From positions 496,001 to 560,000 of the forward strand of contig BQMF02000040.1 of assembly GCA_027922465.2 (NCBI GenBank): 64,000 nucleotides of DNA. The letters run 5' to 3'. Source of the stretch: Turritopsis dohrnii (Eukaryota > Cnidaria > Hydrozoa > Anthoathecata > Oceaniidae). Positions 1 to 12,303 of the stretch are shown here, in pieces. How positions within the stretch are numbered: position 1 is the stretch's first letter; the number at the start of each line of letters is the position of its first letter. The notes under the pieces are model-generated. The model did no database searches. It was not told the DNA's origin and was given only the letters and a program-made list of their open reading frames with translations. The position numbers were made by a program, and so were the translations under genes.

Positions 1-900
1 TTTTCACTGCTGATTGAATGCTTTTCCAATAACTTCGTACCATTCAAACATCACGATGTAACCCTTGTAAAATTTGTTTGAATGATTGAGTTTGTAAATA
101 ATTGTTGTCTTGTTAATTGAAACAATTTTGTAACAGTTTTCATATAAAGATTTTTTAATAGTCCGCATTTGATAGATGAACACGTTCTCATATGAAGTCA
201 AAACGTCATAAGATAAACCTTGAGAATTTTGATTTCATTTTTGATCATTGAAAAAACAAATGGGACTTAGTTTACAATCGTAAATTCATTTCCATTTTGT
301 TCTTAACGGCACATGCGTGGTTCCATATATTTGTTTTGTAAAACATCTATGTCCTACAGACTCAACGAGAACGTGTATTCTAAAAACACTCCTAAGTGAA
401 AACATACATGACAGCATATTTTAACAACTGCACAATTTTAGAATTGATTTTGAATTTTTTAAAAGGTACAGAAAAAATAAACTGAAGAAAACTGGAGATG
501 TGGAAGAAGAAACACTTATGGTTTCTTTTGAAATGAAGATGTTCCATGTTGCACGAATTTTGATTATCCATTTTGATTTTAGTTTTTAATTTTTTAGGAT
601 CGATTTTAGTGCAGTTTTATTTTTAGAAAGTTGAACTAAAAAAATTGTTATGTCTTTACGAGCCTTAGCTCAATCTACCCAAGACTATCAATTTATAGTA
701 AGAAAATTAAAACCATTCGTAACCACTTAATTGTTAAGCTTGGTTTCCACTGTGATTTAACTAGCTAATTTTTTGTTTACTAATCTGAAAGTAAATTATG
801 CATGAATCCCACTGAAGAAATCATTAAACCATATTCTTAACAAACTTAATTAGAAATACACTTACAGTTATAGAAAACAAAATATGTTTGGTTTTGAGAA
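1..900. repeat. Diverged direct duplicate, copy 1
   Basis: This segment matches 8,330-9,110 in the same orientation. The best part is 628-860 against 8,870-9,110, where long runs such as TTGTTAAGCTTGGTTTCCAC and TAATTTTTTGTT are kept with scattered substitutions. Weaker matches extend the pairing to about 60-230 against 8,350-8,480, and 3,600-3,680 resembles 9,240-9,330. The duplicates flank the IRE1-like kinase gene, so a local segmental duplication is likely. No gene is visible inside it. Confidence 0.7.
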
Positions 901-1109
901 CACGCTGTAAAAGAAATTATTATTCAATTATTCGAACGTGAATCATATCGAGTTTGGATGAAAAACATATTTCTATGAAAGTAAACGTCTAGAGGCATAC
1001 CACTGAGTTTTCTAGGAGATTTGAAACACAATAAGGGAATTTTTTGTCTTCTTTCTCTTTCTCCATATCCCTTATCGCGTCTATTTGATCACGTTTTTAA
1101 AAAAAACGT

Positions 1110-3160
1110 TATCCAGCAAACATTATGATGTCAGGATACCGTCATATGACGGTCACCTCTGACCGTCGTTTGACGGTTGTCTGGTGGTCAGAAATGCAAC
1201 ATAGTTGTGACGCCATCTGACGGTCATTTTCGACGGTCGATGAGACGTTGTTTTGACGTTCATATGACGTAAAAGGACCATGATATTATATTATTTCTTG
1301 TTCGGAAGATAATTTTGAATGCTATTTTGAATTTAAATTTTGCTTTCGTTTTAAGTCCAGAAAAATGTATTGGTGTTAATGTTAAATAAATGTATGCCAA
1401 TATATTTCTTTATTAAATACGTATAACCAAAAGTCTATAGTGGCAGTAGTGTCAACTTTATAACAACTGTATTAAAATATCAAAGTATCATTTGTATCAT
1501 TCAAAGTATCTGTTCAGATATAAACATGTCTCTTCAGACTGTTCTCATACGATAGCCCTGCAAGTCCCGAGAGATAGAACGAAAGACGCAAGAAACAAAA
1601 GAAAAATAAGCAGCGCATACGTGAAAAACTAATTATGAACTAATTATCAATTATCAATTATAAACATTATACAGTGTGTTTCATAGTGTTGGAAACGGAA
1701 AATTTAAAGCTGTTTTTTTAAATGAAAATACCCAATTTCGAAATAATATTTACACCGTTGAAAAGCCATTTTCAAGTTCTTTAGGCTGGTAAAAAATACT
1801 TTCTTTTCATTCATATCTTAATCGACCATTAAAAATTTAATTACATTTTTCCAAGACATTTTCCTTAGTTTTTCAAAAACCACTTTTTCATTTTTCACGA
1901 AAACCTACTATCCGAAAGAACTGTATAAATCAATAAACTAATTTTTATGCGCATGCATTTACATTCTCCATAAACGATTCAACTACCTATGAATAATAAG
2001 CACTATCCTCTCATTTTGCTTCCAAATTAGTTTACCTAAATTATCAGGTATGGATTTCAAAACGTCAACCATATCATAACAGCAGGGAAAATGAAAGGGA
2101 TAATAAAGGGAAAATAAAATACAACATAAATATAATATTTGTCATATCGTTCTTGTCCAGATGGACCACTTACCTACTCGAAATTAAGTTGGTGATTTTG
2201 ATATTAGTCAAATATATTAGCACATGTAATGGCACCGTAGTGTAGTGGTTATCACTCTCAGATTTTATGCGAGAAGTCAGGGTTCAATTCCCGCTGATGA
2301 CTCTTCATTTGTTGTCATTACCTTTCGTCGTCAATTTGACCATGCAACAACGGTAATGCAACGTTGTTTTCGGTCTTTTGACCGTTGCACAACGTCCGTA
2401 CAACGTCATTTTTGGGTTTTCTTAATCGTCGTTTTGATGTCAAAATCCGACGTTGTTTTGCTGTTTCAATTTCGATCATTAAACAACCGTCATGCGACAA
2501 TGGAATACGACGTCAAAACAACGTTGAAACAACGTCTTTGTGCTTACTGGGCTAACAAAGAAATAAAGAAAGAACAACGGGAAAATAGCTGAAAAATGGA
2601 TTTTTATTTTCCTCTGCAGCTCTGCGTATTACTTATTTTGATTATAATGAATATAAATGACGTTGTATGGACGTCGAAGAAACGGTTGTTACGACTTCTC
2701 CCCAACGCTTTCAAGAATCACTTATTTAGTTTGGGTTTAGCTTTAAGGAATTAAATTCTATTTTGCCTGGGGCAGCACTTTTATTTACTATCGCTTCTTT
2801 GGCTTTTCACGCATTTGATGGGGTTTTTTTATGATCAAACTCCTATGAAAAGAGGGACGTCATATCGACGTTTTAATGATCGTTTTTTTAATGTGAACAT
2901 GACGTCATCGATTCATTTACCGCTATTGAAGTAGAATACATATTCTTGTGCAATTATAAGAGAAACAAAGGTAGATATAGCAACAAAAGTTACTTTTCCT
3001 TCATTTATTATGATTTTTACATCTTCGTCATATGATCATCAGATATGGTAATGACTAACTATGACCATAACACGACGTCGAATAAACATCAGGATTTGGT
3101 CACATTAACGTCTTGACCGTCATTTAAACGTCGGGGGCTGACTGGGTACTCACGGTGACA
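1110..3160. repeat. ACGT/GACGTC-rich transposon-like cluster
   Basis: ACGT, GACGT and ACGTC words are dense at 1,125-1,275, 2,320-2,545, 2,640-2,700, 2,845-2,905 and 3,070-3,135, and much rarer elsewhere. The left edge, TTATCCAGCAAACATTATGA at 1,110, is a diverged inverse of the stretch ending TTACTGGGCTAA near 2,556. These look like terminal repeats of a non-autonomous DNA transposon, with a second remnant out to 3,150. It interrupts duplicate copy 1 and holds a tRNA-like repeat at 2,231. No transposase is recognisable. The superfamily is uncertain. Confidence 0.5.
2231..2303 (+). repeat. tRNA-derived SINE head (tRNA pseudogene)
   Basis: An internal RNA polymerase III promoter is visible: an A-box-like TAGTGTAGTGG (2,238-2,248) and a B box GGTTCAATTCC (2,281-2,291). 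The GGG/CCC T-arm stem flanks the B box. The anticodon arm is distorted, with an oversized loop, and the acceptor ends do not pair well, so a functional tRNA is unlikely. It resembles the head of the SINE at 23,705. Confidence 0.65.
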
Positions 3161-5022
3161 TCAATTGGTGACATCATAATGTTGGTTTCTTTCGATTCTT
3201 ATTTACTTTATGATTTTACGTTTCTGAAACTTTTCTGAAAACACACGAAAATCAAGTATACTGATTTGAAATTTCCCTTTTCAAAGGAAAAATTATTACT
3301 AACCGTCATTAAAGAAGTGTTCTGTGCAAGTTGTGAAATACTTAAATGTATTGATTTTCTTTGCAACTTTAGTACCTTTGGAATAATTACTTACTTAAGA
3401 AATTTGTTGAAGAAGAAAAGAGTACATTTATATATATACAAATACATATCTGTTTAATGATCACAGCATACGTTCAGTTGCTTTTATCTCTGCAGGACAC
3501 ATCATAGGAAACTAATGAAGGTAGAAGTTTCTCTTTGAAATTATCGGAGCAGACAAAGACAGGTTTAATGCAATGCAATTTACTGATCAAATTCATTGGT
3601 CACAAAGTCTTTGATCTTTCAAAGTATACAGTAAAGAAAACATATGGGGAAAATTTCATAAATTTAAAATGCAAGTAGAAGACTTTCAAGAGCCTTAAGA
3701 CACTCAAAAAATCAATATCTTGAGCTAAATGTTGATGTAGTTTCTCATTAAAAAAATTCGACGCTTTCATTTTGCTTCATACTTTCGTAACTTCTTTATT
3801 TGTCTAAACAAGGTGTCACAAAGATCATGATTATAGTCCAAAAATAGACTTTTCTTGAGATATTTTAGTCAGCCCACAGTCTTTTACAATCTTCCGTTCT
3901 TTTTTTTCTAGATTCATACGCGATTTAAAAATCAGGCTTTAAAACATTTCAAATTGAGAAAAGTAAAAGTAACACAAGCTTTTTATGAAGTAGACGACAT
4001 AGAAACGAGCCGAAATTGACAAAAGTCTATTGGAAGGGACAAACCCAATAAAATGAAAGGATAATTTAGTGAATGATTTTGTTACGCGTTTGATTGATGT
4101 AACAAAAGTTTGTGGTAAGGACTCTTATAGAAGGACAGTGTGAAATTGCCTTCGGAACAAAATATCAAGATCTAATTCAGATTGTCCAGATGCTTTCATA
4201 GGATCTTGTTTGCACTTGGGAATATAAGGATGAGGAAACGGAACATGTGCCATGAATAATAATAAGAACAACAATTGCGGATTATGTTTCATTTTCAAGA
4301 TATTGGCTATACTGAAAAAGTGGTATCATAAAGTTATAAGCAGTAATAATATCACATATATTGAAAATACCAAATCAAATTGAATTTTCTACTTCCACTA
4401 ATACACTAATACACTACACTAATACCGTAAAAGCATCGTTGTTTTAGTATTAATGCATTAATTAACACATTATTTGGTCTTAAGCATACATAAAATGAGA
4501 TACAAAGGCAGACACATTTTATATCTAGCTATATTTATCTACTACAATAAACTAATAAAAGAACAGTGGGAGTTCACATCTCCCACCGTTTCATTTTACG
4601 AGTACTATTTTATGAAAGCACGAGTCTGACAAAAAGTAATGCAAAATAAAAATACGCTAATGCTCCATTTATTGTGATAAAGAGATAAACCTGAACCCAA
4701 ATTTTTAGAATGTAAATTCTTGTGTAGTTTTCATTTGATCTATCTCATAAGAATAAAATGAAAAGAAATAAGGCTGAAATATGTTTGAAAAACAAGATCA
4801 TTAAACCTAATGAAGTAATCAAAAACCAACAAAACACTAACAAAAACAAAAAACACGTAGATACAACTGTGTCTTATAAAACACCTGGAAATGTGATAAA
4901 TTGTGATAAATTATTAACTCTCAAAGAAATCATTAACCTTGCGCATGAGATCTTTTGAGTTGATGCTCTCATAAATGGTGGTGGCATCTGCTTTGTTGTT
5001 AAGTCACAAATGTGTACTAGCC
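3160..5022. other. Gene-free AT-rich stretch
   Basis: Only short ORFs occur (for example 3,266-3,457 and 4,758-4,958), without splice-supported extension or recognisable domains. Part of it (3,600-3,700) resembles 9,240-9,330 and belongs to the local duplication. I see no RNA gene or other element. Confidence 0.5.
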
Positions 5023-5486
5023 CACGCTTTTTTTTTATAAGAACCAGTAAAATCTGACCTGAGGCTGGCTGTTCTTATTTTTTGAGCCTTTTTCAGCCTG
5101 AATTGTTCTTATTTTGTTCTTAGCTTTAAGAACAAAGTTTCAGATTTCAGGCTCATTTTGTTCTTATTTATGGAACTTCCAGCAAAATTAAAATAAATTC
5201 TTTGAAAAGCAACTGCTTAAAAGCATTGTTGCTGTTCCGTGATGACCCGATATTAGTATGCAAGGTGAAAAAAACAACAACTTCTAAACCATTTGCCAGT
5301 GTGAGAATTCCTATGAGTTGTTCCTATCATGAATTGTTCTTATTTTACAACAAAATTCAGGCTTAGGCTGTTCTTAATTTTTGAAACATTAATTTGAGCC
5401 TCAGGTTGTTCTTATTTTGTTCTTATTTTTTGGACAAATCTGAGGCTCGTGTTCTTATAAAATTGTTCTTATAAAAAAAAAGCGTG
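5023..5486. mobile_element. Inverted-repeat MITE with GTTCTTATTTT repeats
   Basis: The ends are perfect inverted repeats: CACGCTTTTTTTTTATAAG at 5,023 and its complement ending GCGTG at 5,486. About ten copies of a GTTCTTATTTT-like word fill the interior, which also carries opposed TCTGAGGCT/AGCCTGA blocks. It is about 464 bp long with no coding capacity, so it is a non-autonomous DNA transposon. A clear target duplication was not found. It lies just downstream of the kinase gene. Confidence 0.75.
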
Positions 5487-5560
5487 TATTTGATCTGGTA
5501 CATAATTGATGTTATCCTCTGTTTTGTGTTGTTTAGTGCACCTTCAGTTGTAGGTAGATT

Positions 5561-7671
5561 CTACAAAATTAATTCATTGTTTATGGAATATGTCAAATCA
5601 GTAATAGAGATTTTACTCTCAAGAATATTTTCAAAACCTTTTTTTATTACTTCCTGATAAGTGGTATTGACTAGTTCATTTTTGAAATCTAGATCAAGCA
5701 ATCGCTTTCTGTGTGTTAGATCGGATATTTTTTCATTTGCTTTACGAAATGGGTGTTGACCTGAAGAAATGATGTAAAAGATTAACATATTGCATGCGAA
5801 AACATCATGATGCTTTTCCACTGAAATTCTGCTTTCACCAATCAAGTCAGGATGTTGCCAGTAAACTGTTCCTACGCCACTTGTTGTTTTTTTACTCACA
5901 TCAGGATCTATTTCTCGACTGATGCCATAATCAGAAATCTTTAACGTTCCGTACTTGTCGATCAAAACATTAGATGGTTTCAGATCTCTGTGTACTACAT
6001 TATTACAATGCAAAAACTCCAGGCCTCTTAATAGTTCAGAAATCATTCTTTTCTGAACGTTACCGGTATTCGTTAACCTAGTGATGTATTGATTTAAATT
6101 TTCTTCACACAAATATGTGAAGTTGTAGCAAACAACATTGTCTGACTTTTCAAACGTTGTAATGTGTGAAATGACATTACAATGCGCATTATCACATGAA
6201 AGATTTCTAATACTTTGAAGTGATTTTTCTTTGTTTTCCTTAGTTAAAAACACACATCTCTTGACTGCAACCCATCCAAAGGTTCCATGATAACCCAAAA
6301 AAACTTTTGCCTCAGCTTCAGCAATGTGATGTTTCTTATTGAATAAAGTATTGCACTTGAGCTGATTTCCGTCTACCGCTGCAATCAACTTTTTACCTGT
6401 TTCGTAATGTTTTGTATTCTCCAGTTTGTGCAAGTTTTTTTCCGCTTCAATGAGTAAACCTATAACAGAAACTTCATTTCTGACACAGACAATATCATTA
6501 GCATATATCACTAACAGAGTCATTGAAAAAGAATATATCACACTTGAGGTATTCCACTACAACGCCCTCTCACGATTCAATTGAGCAATTTGTTTTAGAT
6601 CGGGCAATAAGGTTTTGACCATTCAATGTCTAAAGTAATGTCAAAGAACCAAGACTTGAATTTAAAAGTAAATGTCTTGTTATTAACAATCAAGTAAAAA
6701 AACTAGGTTAAATCATCTAGCGTCTAGCTGCTTTTGCGTTTGCAAAACAATGTATATTGCCATTGTATTATAGTATCTGAATATAAGTCGCGAAAAAACA
6801 GAACACCTTTTGTTAATTATTACAAGCGGGTTAATTATGATGGAAATTTTCATTAAATTAAGACGCCTACATCTACATAGAGAGACTTCACAATTAAACA
6901 ATGCTATACGTAAACTTTTTATAGCTCCATAAAATTGTGAAAGAGCATTAAACTAAGCTAATTAGGGAGAAGTGAAAATAATTTAAGCGAAGATATGCAT
7001 CTAATAACTAATAACTATAAAAATAGAAAGCAATTGCTTGAACGTAAATTGACCACAAATAAATGAAATACTAAATTAATTAAAACTGTACACTTACTTT
7101 CCATCTTTTTCGTTTGTTCCATCTTATCTGAAATACTTCTGATGATTCGTAGCGGTATGCCACTGCTTGTAGTTGAATTGCATTCTTGTGATAACCTACC
7201 CGAAAGCGAACTCTCAAGATTTTTCCTTTCTGGTATAAACTCTGTCGTTTCACTTGCTCTATTACTTTCCATAGTTGGACGATCATCAGTCTCTATTGGA
7301 TCGTATAAGGAATGAATAAACACTTTGTCTAACTCTGACATTGGTAACTTCAAATCATCTAATATATCACACCCACGATTGAAGAAATCTTTAAATTCAT
7401 TTTCGGTAATTTTATCCCCTAACTTTATTTTCTCCAATGTATCAGAAAGATTTTTTGCTTTGTCACAAGCCTTTTTCAATGTCGATGCATTTTCTATCTC
7501 GGAAAGTTTTTCTGTTAACGCAGGAATATTCATGTCAATCCTCATATTTTCAAATTTTTCAGCAAAATCACGAAGACCTGACTCAAATAAGCCAGATGTA
7601 ACCAGCCCATTTGTCATATATCCCAGTTTTATGCGTCTCCTTGAAGTCTCCAACCATGATTTTTTATCCAT
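5561..7671 (-). CDS. IRE1-like Ser/Thr protein kinase without sensor or RNase domain
   Basis: Two exons join in phase: 7,671-7,098 (donor GTAAGT) and 6,459-5,561 (acceptor TTCTGTTATAG), giving 490 residues. Residues 1-191 are a charged, helical, unrecognised region. The kinase domain starts near residue 240: a Gly-rich loop around 246-253, the ATP-anchoring lysine of VAVK (258), HRDLKPSN with the catalytic Asp (350), and DYG (368-370) in place of DFG. The best family fit by eye is the IRE1/ERN group (ISDYGISREI, then HDVFACNMLIFYIISSGQHPF, like the IRE1 lobe). True IRE1 has an ER-lumenal sensor, a membrane helix and a C-terminal KEN RNase; none is present, and the protein ends soon after the kinase fold. 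It is therefore probably soluble, and function in the unfolded protein response cannot be assumed. The start is the first Met of an uninterrupted frame. A shorter single-exon reading from 6,541 is possible but lacks the N-terminal half. Confidence 0.75.
6460..7097 (-). other. Intron of the IRE1-like kinase gene
   Basis: The intron is bounded by GTAAGT at 7,097-7,092 and AG at 6,461-6,460 on the minus strand. Joining the flanks keeps phase 1 and replaces the Gly of the unspliced frame with Ser. No other coding exon was seen inside. Confidence 0.65.
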
Positions 7672-8329
7672 TTTCAGAAATGTTCTATCAGATAGACATA
7701 AAACAAATCAAATTCTTCTCCATAGATTACTTTTTAAATATTCGTTGAACTCATCTGTTGGTAGTTAACAAAAACTCACTAATTTGCCGTTCCACCCTCT
7801 TTGTAACACCGCGATGCATTCTGGTACATGTATTCAGCAATACTCGCACAGAGCGCTCTGCAGAGTAGTTTCTCTGACCAAAACAATCCCGTGAAAAACG
7901 AATTGGTGTTGAATGATGGAGGTAGCTACTTTTGGCGCATCATCGAAATAAAGTTTTGATATCTCTGTCATTAATTCGATTATCTCCGTTATAAATCACC
8001 CAGCTTTTAGCATAAACAAGCGAAATGTTTTAGTTAAAAATAAGCAATATTATTGATTATCGCAGCTTATCATTTTTGAATGCAAATAATTAAATTTGAT
8101 TGAAGGGAGCATTGAGGTTGTTAAAAAAAATAATTAACGCAACAGCGTTGTCGCGGTAGTTATTCTCTAACAAAAGAGTGTTAAAATAAGAAGTTGATAA
8201 TATAGTGGAGAGTGTTTCAGGCTGCAGTGGTTGTAATAGGTACGTTGAAAGATGGCAATAATAAGCTTCCTAAGAAACAGACAGTCACAAATTAACTGAT
8301 TTAACTGTTAACTTTTAACAATAAAAATT

Positions 8330-9400
8330 TCATGGTGTATACTTTGTCAAAGTTGTTTGGGTGATCGAGTTTATAAGCAATATTATAACATCTATCACCT
8401 GAAGCTTTAAAAGTCTGCAATTATTAGATGAACATATTCCCACTTGGTCGAAGTGAAAACGTCAAGGTGAAAACATTTTTGTGAAACTAAATGCTACTTC
8501 GTTAGCAATCCTTTACGTCAATAGTAACGCTCTTTGTATTTAGCAACGCAATTTGTGTATAAGTGTATAAGTTCTCTACCTCCAACAGCCTCGAATAGAG
8601 AAGTGTTCTGAAAATGCGGTTGAGCGAAATATTTTTGACACAATACATATCACAATACCTTTTTCATCACTGTTCAGTTTCACAATCGATTTTAAATTTT
8701 TGAAAAGTCACACACTAAAAATACTTAAGGAATGGAGTGAAAAGACAGGCACGGTTTATCTTGAAATAAAAATGTTCCTTGTTGCATCAATTTTGATTAT
8801 CAATTATGCCATTGATTTGTTATACGCTCAATATTTTAGGATCACTTTTGATTCAATTTTGTATTCAGAAAGTTGAACTAGAAACATTTTGTTATGTCTG
8901 TAAGAGCCTTAACTCAATCGATTAAAAGACGATCAATCAATGCTTAAAGAATTCTAACCGTTCGTAACCTCATAATTGTTAAGCTTGGTTTCCACTGTGA
9001 GTTAACTAGCTAATTTTTTGTTCATTAATCTGAAAATAAATTATGCATGAATTCCACTGAAGGAATCATTAAACCATATCCTTAACAAACTTAATTAGGA
9101 ATAGACTGACAGTCAAAGATGAACAATATTTCAGACAAAGAATAGTTATTATTTTTTATTTTAAGTCTTTTTCCCTACACTTGTTTTTTTTTTTTAAAAA
9201 GAAATCAGTTTGTAAGAATCCTTGTCATCCCAAGCTAAAAAGTCGAATATGATCCATAAACAATACATTGAAGAAACCACATGGGGAAAATATCATGTCT
9301 TTAAAATGAAAATAAAACAGCATCTACTAAGTCAGCGACAAAGGCCGAAAATGCTGAAAAATCTGTAAAATGGCTAAGCTTAGAGGCTCACCTGTCAATT
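8330..9400. repeat. Diverged direct duplicate, copy 2
   Basis: This is the partner of 1-900, with 9,240-9,330 matching 3,600-3,680. It lacks the ACGT-rich insertion found in copy 1. It lies upstream of the kinase gene and carries no recognisable gene. Confidence 0.65.
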
Positions 9401-11085
9401 TTTTATCTGTATAATGAAAAATTGCTAAAACCTGAAAAGCTTTGTATGACGCGCCAAAAAGATTTTTATTAATATCTTATCAGATATAACACTCGCAACG
9501 GAAAGCACGCTGAAGTTTTGCTAAATGCATTTGGAAGATAGGGGTACGAAGGCCCTGGAAACTCATCGAAGCACAATTTTTAATCCGATCAGTTCTAAAC
9601 CAATACAAAATTCTGAACAAAACATATATTCAATCGAGGTAAAGTTTGTCTTTCTTAACCAACAAGAAATAAATATGTTTGCTACTTTAAAAACAAGTAT
9701 AAAAAGTATAAAAAGTATGAAGCTATAAATTCCACTAAAACAACGTTAATGGTAGGTGTATGTATAAGTTGAAACATGTGTAATCAGACATTTATAAATT
9801 ATTGTTGCAAAACTTTTCAGGTATTTCAAGACAATTTGTTTTGATTTCAACAAAACTATTTGCAACGTCAATAAGTGAGATGTTGTCAAGGATATCTTGA
9901 TAGGTTGGAGGTATTGCCATTGAATTGAATCGTTGAATTGAATTGACTTGAGTCATACTAGATTAAGACCAAGCCTTAATTCCCAATGAAAGAGAAAGCA
10001 GCGTCTCCAACCAAAACAATTTTCACTACCACCTTCTTTATCAGAGAACGTTTCTCTTTAGAAATAATTTCTGTACAATATCGTCAAAGCTAAAGGTCTC
10101 AAAGTCTTCTTAGTATTAGAAATTTCGGATTTTATATCGGAAAGTTTGAAGTCGTCACTTATTCGATTGCTTTTTAGAAAATTTACAACTCGGTTGTTGA
10201 AAACGATCAATGATGGCGCTGATAGCTGCATCGACAGCTTTGATATAATTTTGATAATGTTCCTTAACTGTTTTTGAAAGATGGCGTTATTTTAGAGGAA
10301 ATCCTCATGGTCACTTACGTGTTGTAATGTTGAGTATTTTTTATGTTTCCGTTGCTTTGGCAGAACTAGTCTTTCGATGTTTGCAGCCTTTTATAGCGTT
10401 GAGCACAAGATTGGCCAATCGCTGAGTAATTGTGACTTAAACTTTACCTTAAACTGGGTCTGTTACAAAAGTATAAGCATATTAGTTCGAGACGATAGCT
10501 GTTTGTATCAATATTTTCATGTTTTGAAATTTTGCAAATTATATTCTAGTATACTTTCGAAAAAAACGTTTACTTGATGTTATATCATAAACGTGCTGTT
10601 TTTTATATAGCCCTAAAGTATCGATTTGTCCGTCCGCCATAAAAAGTACTTTGGTAACAGATCCAACTGTGGCCACGGTAATTGTATTACGATGTCTTTA
10701 GGCTGCATGCATTTTATTTTGTCGCTACAACAAACTTTCTACCCATCATAATTACGTGCCTCATCATATGTTCGTCACAGACTCTAAGGGACAAATCTAA
10801 ACGCACCAAAATGTCTTGAACCGCATTAACAATTGTGTTATTCTGAATGTTTTGAAGTTCGTAAAACCTCCAGAAAACTTATATATAATCTGCTGCAAAA
10901 AATGACAATCATTCATTATTTCATTGTTTCTTATAATGTCCGCCTATTCAACTCCCATGATCAAAAAGAAACCGTTCCACCGTGTTTTCTCTAACAAGAT
11001 ATGAGTACTAAATAAGACGTGATGTGACGTGATGTCCAACAGTTCATTCTGGTGTTCATTATGAGTATACTGTATATTATGAGTA
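9400..11085. other. Gene-free stretch
   Basis: Only short ORFs are present (9,525-9,728 and 10,377-10,577), with no domain, splice support or repeat signature that I recognise. Confidence 0.4.
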
Positions 11086-11089
11086 TTCT

Positions 11090-11185
11090 CTCTAATAAGT
11101 ACCCGGGCGCTTATAATTCTTTCTTAGAAATTAGGGGGGCGCTTATTAGAGAGAAGCACATATTGGAGAGAGGCGCTTATCATAA
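11090..11185. repeat. Short interspersed repeat with internal inverted words
   Basis: CTCTCTAATAAGTACCCGGG and its inverted counterpart around CGCTTATTAGAGAG form a small foldback unit rich in GCGCTTAT words. It resembles a MITE remnant next to the satellite element at 11,308. No coding potential. Confidence 0.5.
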
Positions 11186-11576
11186 AATTTTGAAATGGCC
11201 GTGTTAGCTGTGAACGGAGCCTTTTCTTTTATAAAGTGATTATAGACGTTTGATTTTTGAGCATCCAGTTTGCGCTGATCTTATTGCATATGGGCCCCTT
11301 GTTGACTTTAGGACACCCGTGGTGGAGTAAAGTCTTTAAAATACCCGTGGTTTCTCCTCCTCCTACTACTACTACTACTCCAAGTTATGAACGTTTTTGT
11401 GCAGCGTTAACATGATGCAGTGGCTATTCATACGTGACCGTATTTCAACTTATATTTTCTATTCGTACGTGAAAATCACGTACTGTCAAAAATACTTTCT
11501 ATTCATACGTGAAACGTTTTCATTATAGTTTTTCTACCATTATCTTTCATTTTTTCAGGTGATTAGTAACTTTGAC

Positions 11577-12303
11577 CATGGAGGTATAAAACAGAAGGAG
11601 AACGAACTCAAAATCTGCTATTGTACTATCCGTGATGCGCTGCATTGTTTAAGTCCTCAGTGTGTAATAACATATAATTGCTATCATCTTGCATAATTTT
11701 TATAATTTTGGCGTTCTTGCGTGAAAATTTCGTTCATATCAATTCTCCAATGTGATTAAAGATCGTTAGGGTAAAGTTCTTAGCATGCATAATCTGTAGG
11801 AATTGTGAGAATTATGCAAAAACGTCACAAATATGCAACGAAAACATTGCAACTTTAGGTCTATATATCTCGTGATCCCCTCAAGCAGTTTCGCCGAGCT
11901 TCAGTTTTTGAGGAGAGAATAATCCTAAGTTTTTGCACGTACCGCGGCACTGTCGAGGCGCATTTAAGTCAGAAGATATGTAGATTGGAACTTATACATG
12001 AATTACGCGATATCTTCAACTCTGTATGAAAACATAGATTTTCATTTGTTTCTCAAGGAAGCTTTAGGTTTAATAATCTGCTTGTCACTATGCAGCAAGT
12101 TGATCCGTTGTTATAATGGATGATATTTGGTTTTTAAATTGTCGTTAATTTTTAAAAAAGTATTCGTTTCACCGACAACCAGCCGAAAGCGCATCACGGA
12201 TGACATCAAAGTGATACCGCAATGAATAGAATAGTCATTATCTGAATAATAGAGAAATAAGAGTTCGTTCTCCTTCTGTTTTATACCTCCATGCTTTGAC
12301 ATT
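11577..12303. repeat. Internal inverted pair inside the Mutator-like element
   Basis: A 33-bp stretch at 11,577-11,610 starting CATGGAGGTATAAAACAG is repeated in inverse at 12,260-12,293. A second matching block, ATCCGTGATGCGCT at 11,629, faces 12,191. The right copy has about 60 extra bases between the blocks, in a 63-residue open frame read on the minus strand (12,111-12,302). This is either a captured gene fragment or a hairpin arm. No family is recognised. Confidence 0.55.

Noticed and set aside
2245..2592. 115-residue ORF
   Set aside because: It runs through the tRNA-like repeat and ACGT-rich element; a chance frame.
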